Below, in pieces: positions 1 through 6,189 of a DNA stretch of 7,432 bases. The translations under genes and the position numbers were made by a program. The stretch covers positions 1 through 7,432 of the forward strand of contig DTYX01001187.1 in the NCBI GenBank assembly GCA_012961655.1, read 5' to 3'. The stretch's first letter is position 1; every line of letters begins with the position of its first letter. The DNA is from Candidatus Poribacteria bacterium. GTDB taxonomy: Bacteria; Poribacteria; WGA-4E; DTYX01. The notes under the pieces were generated by a model. It was not told where the DNA came from. It saw nothing but the letters and a program-made list of their open reading frames with translations, and searched no databases.

Positions 1-37
1 ATTTTTTCTGTGTGATTGCAAGTTTTCCCTTTCAAAA

Positions 38-52
38 CCCTTTCATAAAGGG
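38..52. repeat. Short inverted repeat, possible weak hairpin
   Basis: CCCTTT and AAAGGG face each other across a 3-base CAT loop. On the minus strand the hairpin is followed by TTTTG, so it could act as a second, weak terminator behind the stronger one at 86-113. The stem is short and AT-rich at its base, so this is only a possibility. Confidence 0.3.
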
Positions 53-85
53 AATTTCTATTGAAGTTCGGTCGGAAATGAGAAC

Positions 86-113
86 AAAAAATGGCAGGGA
101 TATCCCTGCCATT
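86..113 (-). terminator. Intrinsic terminator for the PhoPQ-related protein gene
   Basis: Positions 90-113 form a perfect 24-base palindrome (AATGGCAGGGAT followed at once by its reverse complement). As RNA this gives a 10-bp GC-rich stem with an ATAT loop. Read on the minus strand it runs directly into six Ts (complement of A86-A91), the classic Rho-independent arrangement. It sits about 80 bases after the stop codon of the minus-strand gene ending at 195, with no other gene between. Confidence 0.85.
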
Positions 114-194
114 ATCGCATCGCAGGCCGTGGATTGAGTAGCCGAGGATGTATCGAAACCTTAGTCATCTTCGTCTGGTGAAAAGTGTGTATGG

Positions 195-1499
195 TTATTT
201 GAATATTTTAACGTTGGTCGAAAGGTAGAACTTTTTACCATCCTTTAAATAGGCTGCCTCCCCGAAAATAGCGACGAAAAGATTATCCGGTTTTTCAAGT
301 TTGTAAAAATAGCTTCCGTTCTGAAGTGTCATAGAAGACTCCTCCCACCTGACGTCGCGGAAGTCCCTCGTTGGTGATTTAGCGACCCATGCTGAGACAG
401 TTTCAGGTTTAATATCCGATGAGACGCTGAGTTTCACGGCTTCATCGCTTTCATCAAATCCCCATATAAGTTTTGGGAATCTCAACTTCCCGCTGGCTTT
501 CAGTGAAAAGCATATAATGTCGCTTATCACGCGAGAGATATCCTCAAGGCCATGTCCGGAGTTTGGAACGTAAAGGATATATTTTTCCCCGACTAGGCTA
601 TCCCAATAGATGTTCAGCGCGTCGAGAGGCCAATACCTGTCATTAGTTCCAATGATAGATAGCTTAGGGACGGTGATTTTATCCACGTAAGTGAACGGGT
701 CAACAATGGAAACAAGCTTATCGCTTTCTGAATTATTTTCAAGTAGCTTTTGCGGTAGCCCACGTTCAGTGTATTCTTTGATTTGCTCGCTGAACTTTCC
801 CCAAGCCTCTAACTGGTGTTTCATCTGGTTTTCAAGACCGAGGTTATCGTAGACCATCGGAGCAATTGCCTTCACACGTTTATCCACTACTCCTGTGAAC
901 CACGTTGTCCATCCACGCTTAGATGCGCCTGTAACGACGAATCCGTTGACTTCTACGCCGAGATTGGCTTTGGCAAACTCTTGCACGGCGTTCATTGCTT
1001 TAACCGCTCCCTTTGTCATCGGCAGAAGAAGCGGCCACGTATCGTCGCCTGTTAAAAGATACTTGGAGAACGTGAACGAAATCAGGTCGTCCTCCTTCAG
1101 CTTGTCGAAAAGAGGCTGATAGGGGATGTCATGAAGCACGGCTACAGGGGCGTCAATTGCGCTGGCTATCAAACTGCCATACTCAGTCTCTTCCTTTTCC
1201 CACCTGTCTTGATTGGTCCAACTCCCTCCCGTTATCAAAAGCAAAGCGATGGTGGGGCTTTCAACGTCTTTGGGCAGTATGATATTCAGCCTATGTTGCC
1301 ACGTTATTCCCTGCCAAATCTGCGAAGTCAGGTTCAGTCCATAACCTGTAATTCCATTCCCCAAATCCTTTTGGGACACAAGCTCCCATTTGTATGCGCC
1401 ATCTTCAATTTCTAAATAGCTGAAGATGTCTGCTGTTGCGATTGTTGCTGTACTAGCCAAAAGCAAAAATAAGGTTAATGCTGCTGTGAACCTCATCAT
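195..1499 (-). CDS. Secreted PhoPQ-activated pathogenicity-related family protein (alpha/beta-hydrolase fold)
   Basis: A 434-residue protein resembling the PhoPQ-activated pathogenicity-related (PqaA-type) family. Members are exported and have an alpha/beta-hydrolase fold; their substrate is generally unknown. The N-terminus is a signal peptide: a short positive start, a hydrophobic core at about residues 6-20, and a likely signal peptidase I cut after A-T-A at residue 23. The nucleophile elbow is GASKRGW with Ser193. The other likely triad members are Asp287 (GTNDRYW) and His316 (NSGHG). Residues after about 345 resemble the family's C-terminal beta-rich domain. The start at 1499 is chosen because GGAGG (1508-1512, complement) lies 8 bases upstream; a second ATG follows at once (1496). 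The gene is alone in its transcription unit, with a promoter candidate near 1669-1697 and a strong terminator at 86-113. The family call is confident; enzymatic activity is inference from the retained triad. Confidence 0.88.
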   Translation of the reverse strand: MMRFTAALTLFLLLASTATIATADIFSYLEIEDGAYKWELVSQKDLGNGITGYGLNLTSQIWQGITWQHRLNIILPKDVESPTIALLLITGGSWTNQDRWEKEETEYGSLIASAIDAPVAVLHDIPYQPLFDKLKEDDLISFTFSKYLLTGDDTWPLLLPMTKGAVKAMNAVQEFAKANLGVEVNGFVVTGASKRGWTTWFTGVVDKRVKAIAPMVYDNLGLENQMKHQLEAWGKFSEQIKEYTERGLPQKLLENNSESDKLVSIVDPFTYVDKITVPKLSIIGTNDRYWPLDALNIYWDSLVGEKYILYVPNSGHGLEDISRVISDIICFSLKASGKLRFPKLIWGFDESDEAVKLSVSSDIKPETVSAWVAKSPTRDFRDVRWEESSMTLQNGSYFYKLEKPDNLFVAIFGEAAYLKDGKKFYLSTNVKIFK

Positions 1500-1551
1500 G
1501 TCTTTATCCTCCGTTTTGTTGAATTGAGTTTGAGGCTATCAACATGCCCCG

Positions 1552-1642
1552 TATGTCCTGATTGGGGACATATTTTAGAATGCTCTTATTGAGGGTACTA
1601 ATTATACCCCCAGTAGTGAATCTCCCTGGCGCATTCAACGCC
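1552..1642 (-). promoter_or_regulatory. Structured leader upstream of the PhoPQ-related gene (three small hairpins)
   Basis: Three inverted repeats fall in the stretch that would be the 5' untranslated RNA of the minus-strand gene. They are TATGTCC/GGACATA with a 7-base spacer (1552-1572), GGGTA/TACCC with a 7-base spacer (1593-1609), and GGCG/CGCC with a 7-base spacer (about 1628-1642). None covers the ribosome binding site at 1508-1512. They could stabilise the message or bind a regulator, or be chance; the first is the most convincing. Confidence 0.3.
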
Positions 1643-1668
1643 CCCTATCTTTGGATGGCATATGGTAT

Positions 1669-1697
1669 ATTTTACCAAACCCAACGCAATGACGCAA
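1669..1697 (-). promoter_or_regulatory. Candidate sigma-70 promoter for the PhoPQ-related gene
   Basis: On the minus strand TTGCGT (1692-1697) is followed after 17 bases by TAAAAT (1669-1674). The -10 matches consensus at 5 of 6 positions and is preceded by TGG, an extended -10 motif. The -35 matches only at TTG. The -10 lies inside a small palindrome, TGGTA/TACCA around TATTT (1663-1677), which a repressor could use. Transcription would start near 1662 and give a leader of about 160 bases. There is no experimental support, and a closer promoter cannot be excluded. Confidence 0.4.
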
Positions 1698-1699
1698 TA

Positions 1700-2087
1700 T
1701 TTAAAATACACACCTTTTGGGGGAGCTTTGGAAGTGTCAACCTAACTAATATCCACACTTCGTCTTTTTTCAGATAATAGTTTGTGTCCTTAGGATAACG
1801 TATTGACCGATAAGAAACGCGATCGATTTGCAGTCGATATCTTCCAGGTTTTGCAATTCCGGAAATTATAAAAGAACCGTGCGGAAATAGCCATCTTCAT
1901 CTCCCGATTCCGCGCGATAAGTCCAAAATAGATAAAGATGAAATCGGGCGTAAAAAATGCGGCCACAGAAGCCATCAATGGAACCATGCTGCACATTGTA
2001 CTCATGGGTTACTTCATGTTTGGCTTGAAGAACCTCGATAGTATCCGGTGCTAGCTTATATTATCTACCTGGGATGCGTCTATTTTC
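1700..2087. other. Unassigned intergenic / degenerate stretch
   Basis: No recognisable gene. On the plus strand the frame that later carries the reverse-transcriptase fragment can be followed back to about 1806, interrupted by stop codons at 1929-1931 and 2052-2054 among others. Its longest piece is a 38-codon ORF at 1938-2054 that starts with ATG and includes a short hydrophobic run (LHIVLMGYFMFGL). It has no clear ribosome binding site and I do not recognise it. The opposite strand is open for 71 codons (1790-2005), but that peptide is rich in Phe, Arg and Asn and resembles no family I know. Small inverted repeats are present (CCCGATT near 1903-1909 with AATCGGG at 1942-1948). The stretch may be the eroded 5' part of the mosaic that follows. 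Confidence 0.4.
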
Positions 2088-2165
2088 CTAAGGATGGCAT
2101 GGGAGCGCATACGTAGCAACAAAGGAAGCAAAATAGCAGGAGTGGATGGGCAAACAAAAGAAGAA
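2088..2165 (+). pseudogene. Remnant of a group II intron-type reverse transcriptase/maturase N-terminus
   Basis: The translation LRMAWERIRSNKGSK followed by AGVDGQT is the hallmark start of group II intron-encoded reverse transcriptases (RT0/RT1 region: AWE-x-V/I-R-x-N-KG, then AGVDG). Complete proteins run several hundred residues beyond this point, through the YADD catalytic box and the X/maturase domain. Here only about 26 residues remain before the frame passes into unrelated sequence. The usual 30-60 residues in front are missing, because a stop lies in frame at 2052-2054. I see no intron 5' GUGYG end or domain V in the window. This is a fragment of a mobile element, not a working one. 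Its join to the following segment is seamless in frame. Confidence 0.6.
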
Positions 2166-2282
2166 GCCGCTTACTGGGATGGCAAAAACGGAGCTGGTGA
2201 ACAATTAGCCAGCGGCGTATATTTCTATCAGCTAAGAGCAGGAGATTTTACCACTATTAGGAAAATGCTGATAGCGAAATAG
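2166..2282 (+). pseudogene. FlgD-like (Ig-like) C-terminal domain fragment, fused in frame to the RT remnant
   Basis: The last 38 residues of the open frame (YWDGKNGAGEQ, then ASGVYFYQLRAGDF, then RKMLIAK at the end) are the characteristic end of FlgD-like C-terminal domains. These domains close many large secreted or surface proteins of Bacteroidetes-like and candidate-phylum bacteria, with the pattern WDG(K/R)...G...(V/L)ASGVYFY(R/Q)L...GDF...RKM(x)(x)xK. The parent protein, normally hundreds of residues long, is absent upstream; a reverse-transcriptase fragment stands in its place. The natural stop (TAG, 2280-2282) is kept and a weak hairpin follows at 2298-2327. An ATG at 2094 would give a 62-residue chimera, but no good ribosome binding site precedes it, so I treat it as a gene tail left by deletion or insertion. 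Confidence 0.7.
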
Positions 2283-2297
2283 TTGAGACGAATGGGG

Positions 2298-2327
2298 TAA
2301 AGCCCGACGCTGAAACCATTGGGCTTA
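2298..2327. terminator. Possible weak bidirectional terminator between convergent frames
   Basis: AAGCCC (2300-2305) pairs with GGGCTT (2321-2326), with a few extra weak pairs on each side and a 10-15 base loop. It lies between the plus-strand FlgD-domain stop at 2282 and the minus-strand dehydratase stop at 2351, where a shared terminator is expected. Neither strand has a strong T run after the stem (TTATCTTC on plus, TTTACC on minus), so efficiency is doubtful. Confidence 0.4.
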
Positions 2328-2350
2328 TCTTCATTTATGTTTAAAGTCTT

Positions 2351-3514
2351 TTATTCCCAAAAAGGGACCAACCATTCCTCTTCAATTCCCAATCCAAATC
2401 CTGGTGCATCATTGGGTACAATGAAACTATCCTTTGGGATAGATGCCGAAGGGAGTTTTCCCTCTGCCAACGGCACGCCCGGTGGTGAGGCGATAAAGTA
2501 TTCTGCCCAGGGACTATTGGGCATTGCATAAGTCAGGTGCAACCCATACTGGTTGCCTCCGCCGCCGTGCAGAATCACGGTGAGCCCAGCGGCATCTGCT
2601 ATATGGCAAATCTTGACACATTCGCTCAATCCGCCGACCCAGTGGATGTCCGGCTGAAGGATGTCCAGGCACCGTTTTTCGATTAACTGTTTGAACGGCC
2701 AGCGGGTGTATTCGTGTTCGCCGCTGGCAAGTGAGACCCAATTGACTGCCTGACGCACAGCGACGTGCCCATCTATATCCTCCGGAATCAAAAATTCCTC
2801 AATCCATTTGAGTTTATAAGGACGCAGGCGTTGAGCCAGTCGAATGGTATAATCGATATCAAACGCCATGTAACAATCCAGCATTATTTCCACATCATCG
2901 CCGACCATCTCACGCGTTTGCGCGACGAGCTTCTCATTCTCTTTGAGTCCCCACAGTCCATCGGCTGGTCCGTAAGGACAGGCGAGTTTGACAGCCTTGA
3001 AACCTAATTCGAGAAACCAGTCGATGTCATTGCCTGTCGCATAGGTAAAGATCTTTTCTCTAGCAGGTCCGCCGAGCAATTCGTATACTGGCTGTCCCTT
3101 CAATTTGCCGACCAAATCCCACAGAGCTAAATCGACCCCGCTGATGGCGCAACTGGTCAATCCGAGTGACCCATAGGGTTTGGACATCCGAAACATCATA
3201 TCCCAGAGTTTCTCAATGGCAAAGCAATTTTCCCCGACCAACATCGGAGCGAAATGGTCATCAATAATCGCCGCAACCGGCCTGCCAAACGATGTTTGCC
3301 CCAGACCCCATGTACCGTCCTCCGCTGTTACTTTCACACATACTCCACCCCATCCAGGCATCCAACTGGAGCGATGGCGTTTATATTTAGGATATTTGGA
3401 CATCGGATTGGCAACTTCGGCGTCCGCTGTCCACGGCTGGCGACGCGGCGGCGTTCGTGAACCTTCGCGCGGCGGCATATTCAAACGCATCGCTCGGATT
3501 TCTTTGATTTTCAT
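2351..3514 (-). CDS. Mandelate racemase/muconate lactonizing enzyme family protein, L-rhamnonate dehydratase-like
   Basis: A 387-residue enolase-superfamily enzyme, a full-length match to sugar-acid dehydratases that remove water from an acid sugar to give a 2-keto-3-deoxy acid. The N-terminal capping domain spans about residues 1-120, followed by the (beta/alpha)7-beta barrel. Mg2+ ligands are Asp213 (MLDCYM), Glu239 (KWIEE) and Glu266 (SGEHE). Asp289 (QPDIHW) and His316 (LHGGG) form the expected Asp-His dyad. The motifs PMSKY (37-41), YATG (158-161), LDC-x-M and SGEH are shared with E. coli L-rhamnonate dehydratase as I recall it. However, the residue before Trp28, a His in that enzyme (HWIDD), is Pro here, so the substrate may differ. 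The start ATG at 3514 has AAGGAG (3521-3526, complement) 6 bases upstream. The gene has its own near-consensus promoter and palindrome (3547-3602) and is divergent from the aminotransferase. Superfamily assignment is firm; substrate is inference. Confidence 0.9.
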   Translation of the reverse strand: MKIKEIRAMRLNMPPREGSRTPPRRQPWTADAEVANPMSKYPKYKRHRSSWMPGWGGVCVKVTAEDGTWGLGQTSFGRPVAAIIDDHFAPMLVGENCFAIEKLWDMMFRMSKPYGSLGLTSCAISGVDLALWDLVGKLKGQPVYELLGGPAREKIFTYATGNDIDWFLELGFKAVKLACPYGPADGLWGLKENEKLVAQTREMVGDDVEIMLDCYMAFDIDYTIRLAQRLRPYKLKWIEEFLIPEDIDGHVAVRQAVNWVSLASGEHEYTRWPFKQLIEKRCLDILQPDIHWVGGLSECVKICHIADAAGLTVILHGGGGNQYGLHLTYAMPNSPWAEYFIASPPGVPLAEGKLPSASIPKDSFIVPNDAPGFGLGIEEEWLVPFWE

Positions 3515-3546
3515 AAGCTACTCCTTGTTCATATAGCGTTCCTTTT

Positions 3547-3575
3547 TAAATATCAAAGCATCGTTTTTTTGTCAA
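3547..3575 (-). promoter_or_regulatory. Sigma-70-type promoter of the dehydratase gene
   Basis: On the minus strand TTGACA (3570-3575, a perfect -35) is followed after exactly 17 bases by TATTTA (3547-3552, 4 of 6 for the -10). Transcription would start near 3540, giving a leader of about 26 bases with AAGGAG at 3521-3526 before the ATG. This is the best promoter match in the window. Confidence 0.65.
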
Positions 3576-3602
3576 GGAATTTCAGGTTTGACCAGAAATT
3601 CC
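3576..3602. promoter_or_regulatory. 27-base imperfect palindrome, candidate operator/activator site
   Basis: GGAATTTC (3576-3583) and GAAATTCC (3595-3602) are perfect 8-base arms. Inside them GGT and ACC also pair around a TTG centre, with a single A/A mismatch between the two blocks. The site abuts the -35 box of the dehydratase promoter (centre near -49). It is not followed by a T run on either strand, so it is not a terminator. Its size and symmetry fit a dimeric regulator that could act on the dehydratase, the divergent aminotransferase, or both. No regulator gene is visible in the window. Confidence 0.55.
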
Positions 3603-3628
3603 CAATGAGAAGAAAAGCCAATTTAACT

Positions 3629-3657
3629 TTGCGATTTGCCCGTATATATGTTACCAT
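3629..3657 (+). promoter_or_regulatory. Candidate promoter for the aminotransferase gene
   Basis: TTGCGA (3629-3634) and TACCAT (3652-3657) are 17 bases apart, matching consensus at 4 of 6 positions each. Just downstream, TTACC (3651-3655) and GGTAA (3672-3676) form a small inverted repeat overlapping the -10 region. The region is AT-rich, so other choices are possible. Confidence 0.3.
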
Positions 3658-3711
3658 ATTGAAAACGAAACGGTAAGCATAACGTATTTATATCAATCTG
3701 CGAAGATATAC

Positions 3712-3716
3712 AGGAG
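3712..3716 (+). promoter_or_regulatory. Ribosome binding site that places the aminotransferase start at TTG 3724
   Basis: AGGAG lies only one base before the first in-frame TTG (3718) but 7 bases before the second (3724), the normal spacing. The first in-frame ATG (3760) is 43 bases away and would cut off N-terminal residues that match the family. TTG at 3724 is therefore the likeliest start. Confidence 0.7.
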
Positions 3717-3723
3717 TTTGAAA

Positions 3724-4893
3724 TTGAAATTAAAGCCGATTAACGATTTTGTCCGTCAGATGCCTCGTTCGGGAATACGAAGAATTATGGATAATGCGAC
3801 AGCCGAAGATATTCTTCATTTGGAGGTGGGACAACCGAATTTTCGCACCCCTGAACACATCATCAAAGCTGGATGTGATGCTGCCACTGATGAAGCGGGG
3901 CGTTATACTCGATATACTCCCAACAGGGGCTATTTTTCACTAAGAGAATCCATCGTCGAAAAGCTGAAACGAGAAAATGGCATCAACGCGAAAGTAAATA
4001 ACATCCTTGTAACGCCAGGGTCATCTTATGGAATTGCCATTTCGCTTTCTGTCCTACTCAATCAAGGCGATGAGGTACTTGTGCCGGACCCAGGATATGT
4101 GAATTTCCCGATGTTAGTACCGCAATATGGCGGCGTTGTCGTGCGCTATCCGACAGCGGAATCAGAAGAATTTAAACCAAATATAAATGCTATTGCAGAT
4201 AGAGTAACACCTCAAACAAAAGTTATCGTATTGAATAGCCCATCAAATCCGACAGGCGCAATCTATACAGAAAAGTTTATCAAAGATTTAATGAATCTTG
4301 CCCGCAAAAAGAATCTGTATCTTCTTTCCGATGAAACCTATGAACATATTATCTTTGAGGGAAAGCATATAAGCGTTGGTCGATTTGATACTGAAGGACG
4401 TGTAATGAGTCTCTTCAGCTTTTCCAAAAGTTACTCTATGACGGGTTGGCGGATTGGATATGTCGTCGCTTCAGACGAGATTTCAGAGGCTTTAGAAAAG
4501 CAGCAGGAATTTTATGCTTCTTGTGCGCCGTCTATTTCTCAAAAAGCGGCGGAAGCCGCTCTCAAGAATCCGGATAGTTGTATCAAAGAAATGGTGGAGG
4601 CATATCGTAGACGACGAGATATTGTGATTGACATTCTCAAAAAACACGAGCTATTCTCTTATACACCCCGCGGCGCATTTTACATCTTAATCAACATCAC
4701 AGACACAGGCATGGATGCTGACACTTTCGCTGATAGATTGCTCGATGAGCAACGAGTTGCCGTAGCGCCTGGAACTACATTCGGCGAAATCGGGGGAAAA
4801 TATATTCGCGTATCTATGGCAGTATCGGAAGAAGCCTTAACAGAAGGTATGGAAAGAATCTGTTCCTTTATCAAATCAAATACTATGACGTGA
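3724..4893 (+). CDS. Class I/II pyridoxal-phosphate aminotransferase (AspC-like)
   Basis: A 389-residue fold-type I aminotransferase, full length for the family, transferring an amino group between an amino acid and a 2-oxo acid in the cytoplasm. Residues numbered from TTG 3724: the PLP lysine is Lys235 in SFSKSYSMTGWR. Asn175 (SPSNPTG), Asp203 and Tyr206 (SDETYEH) bind the cofactor. Arg243 (GWRIGY) contacts the phosphate, and Arg362 (YIRVS) binds the substrate carboxylate. The N-terminal RQMPRSGIRRI and the LEVGQPNF motif are typical of the aspartate aminotransferase Ib-like group. All catalytic residues are present. The substrate could be aspartate, alanine, an aromatic or a sugar-derived keto acid and cannot be decided here. 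It is divergent from the dehydratase and has the dehydrogenase 192 bases downstream on the same strand. An alternative start at TTG 3718 would add two residues. Confidence 0.92.
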   Translation: MKLKPINDFVRQMPRSGIRRIMDNATAEDILHLEVGQPNFRTPEHIIKAGCDAATDEAGRYTRYTPNRGYFSLRESIVEKLKRENGINAKVNNILVTPGSSYGIAISLSVLLNQGDEVLVPDPGYVNFPMLVPQYGGVVVRYPTAESEEFKPNINAIADRVTPQTKVIVLNSPSNPTGAIYTEKFIKDLMNLARKKNLYLLSDETYEHIIFEGKHISVGRFDTEGRVMSLFSFSKSYSMTGWRIGYVVASDEISEALEKQQEFYASCAPSISQKAAEAALKNPDSCIKEMVEAYRRRRDIVIDILKKHELFSYTPRGAFYILINITDTGMDADTFADRLLDEQRVAVAPGTTFGEIGGKYIRVSMAVSEEALTEGMERICSFIKSNTMT

Positions 4894-4971
4894 AACGTGA
4901 TTTGGATGGCTTTTGCACATTCTATCTCCCATGCCGGCAAACGTGGCTCAAGCAGGACAGCGAATAGAAAC

Positions 4972-5002
4972 GGATGGAAGGATGGGGAAACCTCTTCCAT
5001 CC
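4972..5002. repeat. Perfect 9-bp inverted repeat between aminotransferase and dehydrogenase
   Basis: GGATGGAAG (4972-4980) pairs with CTTCCATCC (4994-5002) across 13 bases. The flanks repeat the same words (GGATGG twice on the left; CCATCC, then AACCTTCCAATCC on the right), giving a low-complexity, purine/pyrimidine-biased hairpin. No T run follows, so it is not a standard terminator. It may stabilise or separate the two messages, or be a copy of a dispersed intergenic repeat. Confidence 0.5.
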
Positions 5003-5085
5003 ATCCAACCTTCCAATCCAACATCTATGCCCTTAGTTCTTTATCAGAGATATGTTTACATTACAAATCTGAGTGGAGGAAAAAT

Positions 5086-6189
5086 ATGTGTAAGATTAAA
5101 GCGGCTGTGATGGACAAAGTTAATGGAGAAATTAAAATTGAAATTAAGGAATTTCCGGAACCTGCTCTTGAAGCAGGAGCTGTAATGTTAAAAACTATTT
5201 ACAGTGAAATCTGCGGAACTGATGTCCATTTGTCTCACGGGCAGCTTGCCGAAGTCCCCTATCCAATTATCCCCGGACATATCAACGTTGGTATAATAGA
5301 GAAAATAAGTAGGACTGTCTGCGACGTCGAAGGAAATCCTTTTCAAGTAGGCGATATGGTGACATTTCTGGATGTTCACGAAACCTGTAACAACTGTTGG
5401 TACTGTTTGGTCGCCAAAGCGACCACACGATGTCCAAATCGAAAGGTTTATGGTATCACGTATTCAGTCAAAGATGGTTTGCTCGGCGGCTGGAGTCAGA
5501 AGATTTATCTCAAGCCAGGGGTGAAAATCATCAAGTTGCCATCCAACCTTCCGCCGATTGATTTTATCGCCGGCGGGTGCGGCGCGCCGACGGCGCTGCA
5601 CGCAGTCGAACGCGCGACCATCAAATTGGATGACACAGTCATCGTTCAAGGAAGTGGAGCTGTGGGGCTAAACGCTGCAATATTTTCCATGCTCAGTGGC
5701 GCCAGTCAAGTCATCGTCGTTGACCCATCCTCGAAACGGTTGGAAATGGCAAAACAGCTGGGAGTTGATTATACGATTGACGCTTCAAGCGGAGGAGAGA
5801 GAATTGCCGAAGCGCTCAAGCTGACGAATGGTCGAGGAGCGGATGTCACCATAGAAGCCTCCGGCAACCCCAAAGCAGTCTCAGAGGGAATGAATATGAC
5901 GCGCGACAACGGTACTTACGTGATTGTCGGTCAATATACCGATGCTGGAGACGTGTCTATCAACCCACACTGGCAAATTAATAAGAAACATCTCGATATT
6001 AGAGGAACTTGGGGAATTGATTACAGCCATCTATATAAAACTATCCGGCTGATGGCAAAACATCGAGAACGGTTTGGCTGGCATAGATTTGTCTCAAAAA
6101 TATATTCCCTCGATGAAGTCGAGACTGCCTTGAACGATGTCGAGAATTTACAAGTTATGAAAGCTGTCATCGCACCGAATGGGGATTAA
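5086..6189 (+). CDS. Zinc-dependent medium-chain dehydrogenase (TM0436-like alcohol/polyol dehydrogenase)
   Basis: A 367-residue NAD(P)-dependent zinc dehydrogenase oxidising an alcohol, polyol or sugar. The catalytic zinc site is Cys43 (EICGTDVH), His64 (PGHINVG) and probably Cys165 (GGCGAP). The structural zinc is held by Cys101, Cys104, Cys107 and Cys116. The Rossmann fold has GSGAVG (189-194) followed by Asp213 (VVDPSSKRL), which favours NAD over NADP. The open frame runs back to 4897, but ATG 5086 is chosen: GGAGG (5075-5079) stands 6 bases before it, the family N-terminus begins there, and the upstream 63 codons encode low-complexity sequence from the intergenic repeat. Odd point: the near-invariant Glu after the zinc His (GHE) is Ile65 here. 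It lies 192 bases after the aminotransferase and may be co-transcribed. The substrate is unknown; a step in sugar-acid or cyclitol breakdown is an inference from neighbours. Confidence 0.9.
   Translation: MCKIKAAVMDKVNGEIKIEIKEFPEPALEAGAVMLKTIYSEICGTDVHLSHGQLAEVPYPIIPGHINVGIIEKISRTVCDVEGNPFQVGDMVTFLDVHETCNNCWYCLVAKATTRCPNRKVYGITYSVKDGLLGGWSQKIYLKPGVKIIKLPSNLPPIDFIAGGCGAPTALHAVERATIKLDDTVIVQGSGAVGLNAAIFSMLSGASQVIVVDPSSKRLEMAKQLGVDYTIDASSGGERIAEALKLTNGRGADVTIEASGNPKAVSEGMNMTRDNGTYVIVGQYTDAGDVSINPHWQINKKHLDIRGTWGIDYSHLYKTIRLMAKHRERFGWHRFVSKIYSLDEVETALNDVENLQVMKAVIAPNGD

Noticed and set aside
1562..1777. A 71-codon plus-strand ORF
   Set aside because: No ribosome binding site, atypical composition, and it overlaps the likely promoter and leader of the minus-strand gene. 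Nothing in it resembles a known protein.
1790..2005. A 71-codon minus-strand ORF
   Set aside because: No recognisable family and no convincing ribosome binding site. It lies in a stretch with stops in the other frames and is best seen as chance opening in degenerate DNA.
2319..3536. Several plus-strand and secondary minus-strand ORFs within the dehydratase gene
   Set aside because: All are frame shadows of the well-supported dehydratase reading frame, with no own start signals or family matches.
4897..5085. Extending the zinc dehydrogenase upstream to an ATG at 4897 (63 extra residues)
   Set aside because: The extension crosses the GGATGGAAG repeat, has no ribosome binding site and no family similarity, while ATG 5086 has GGAGG at ideal spacing and the expected N-terminus.
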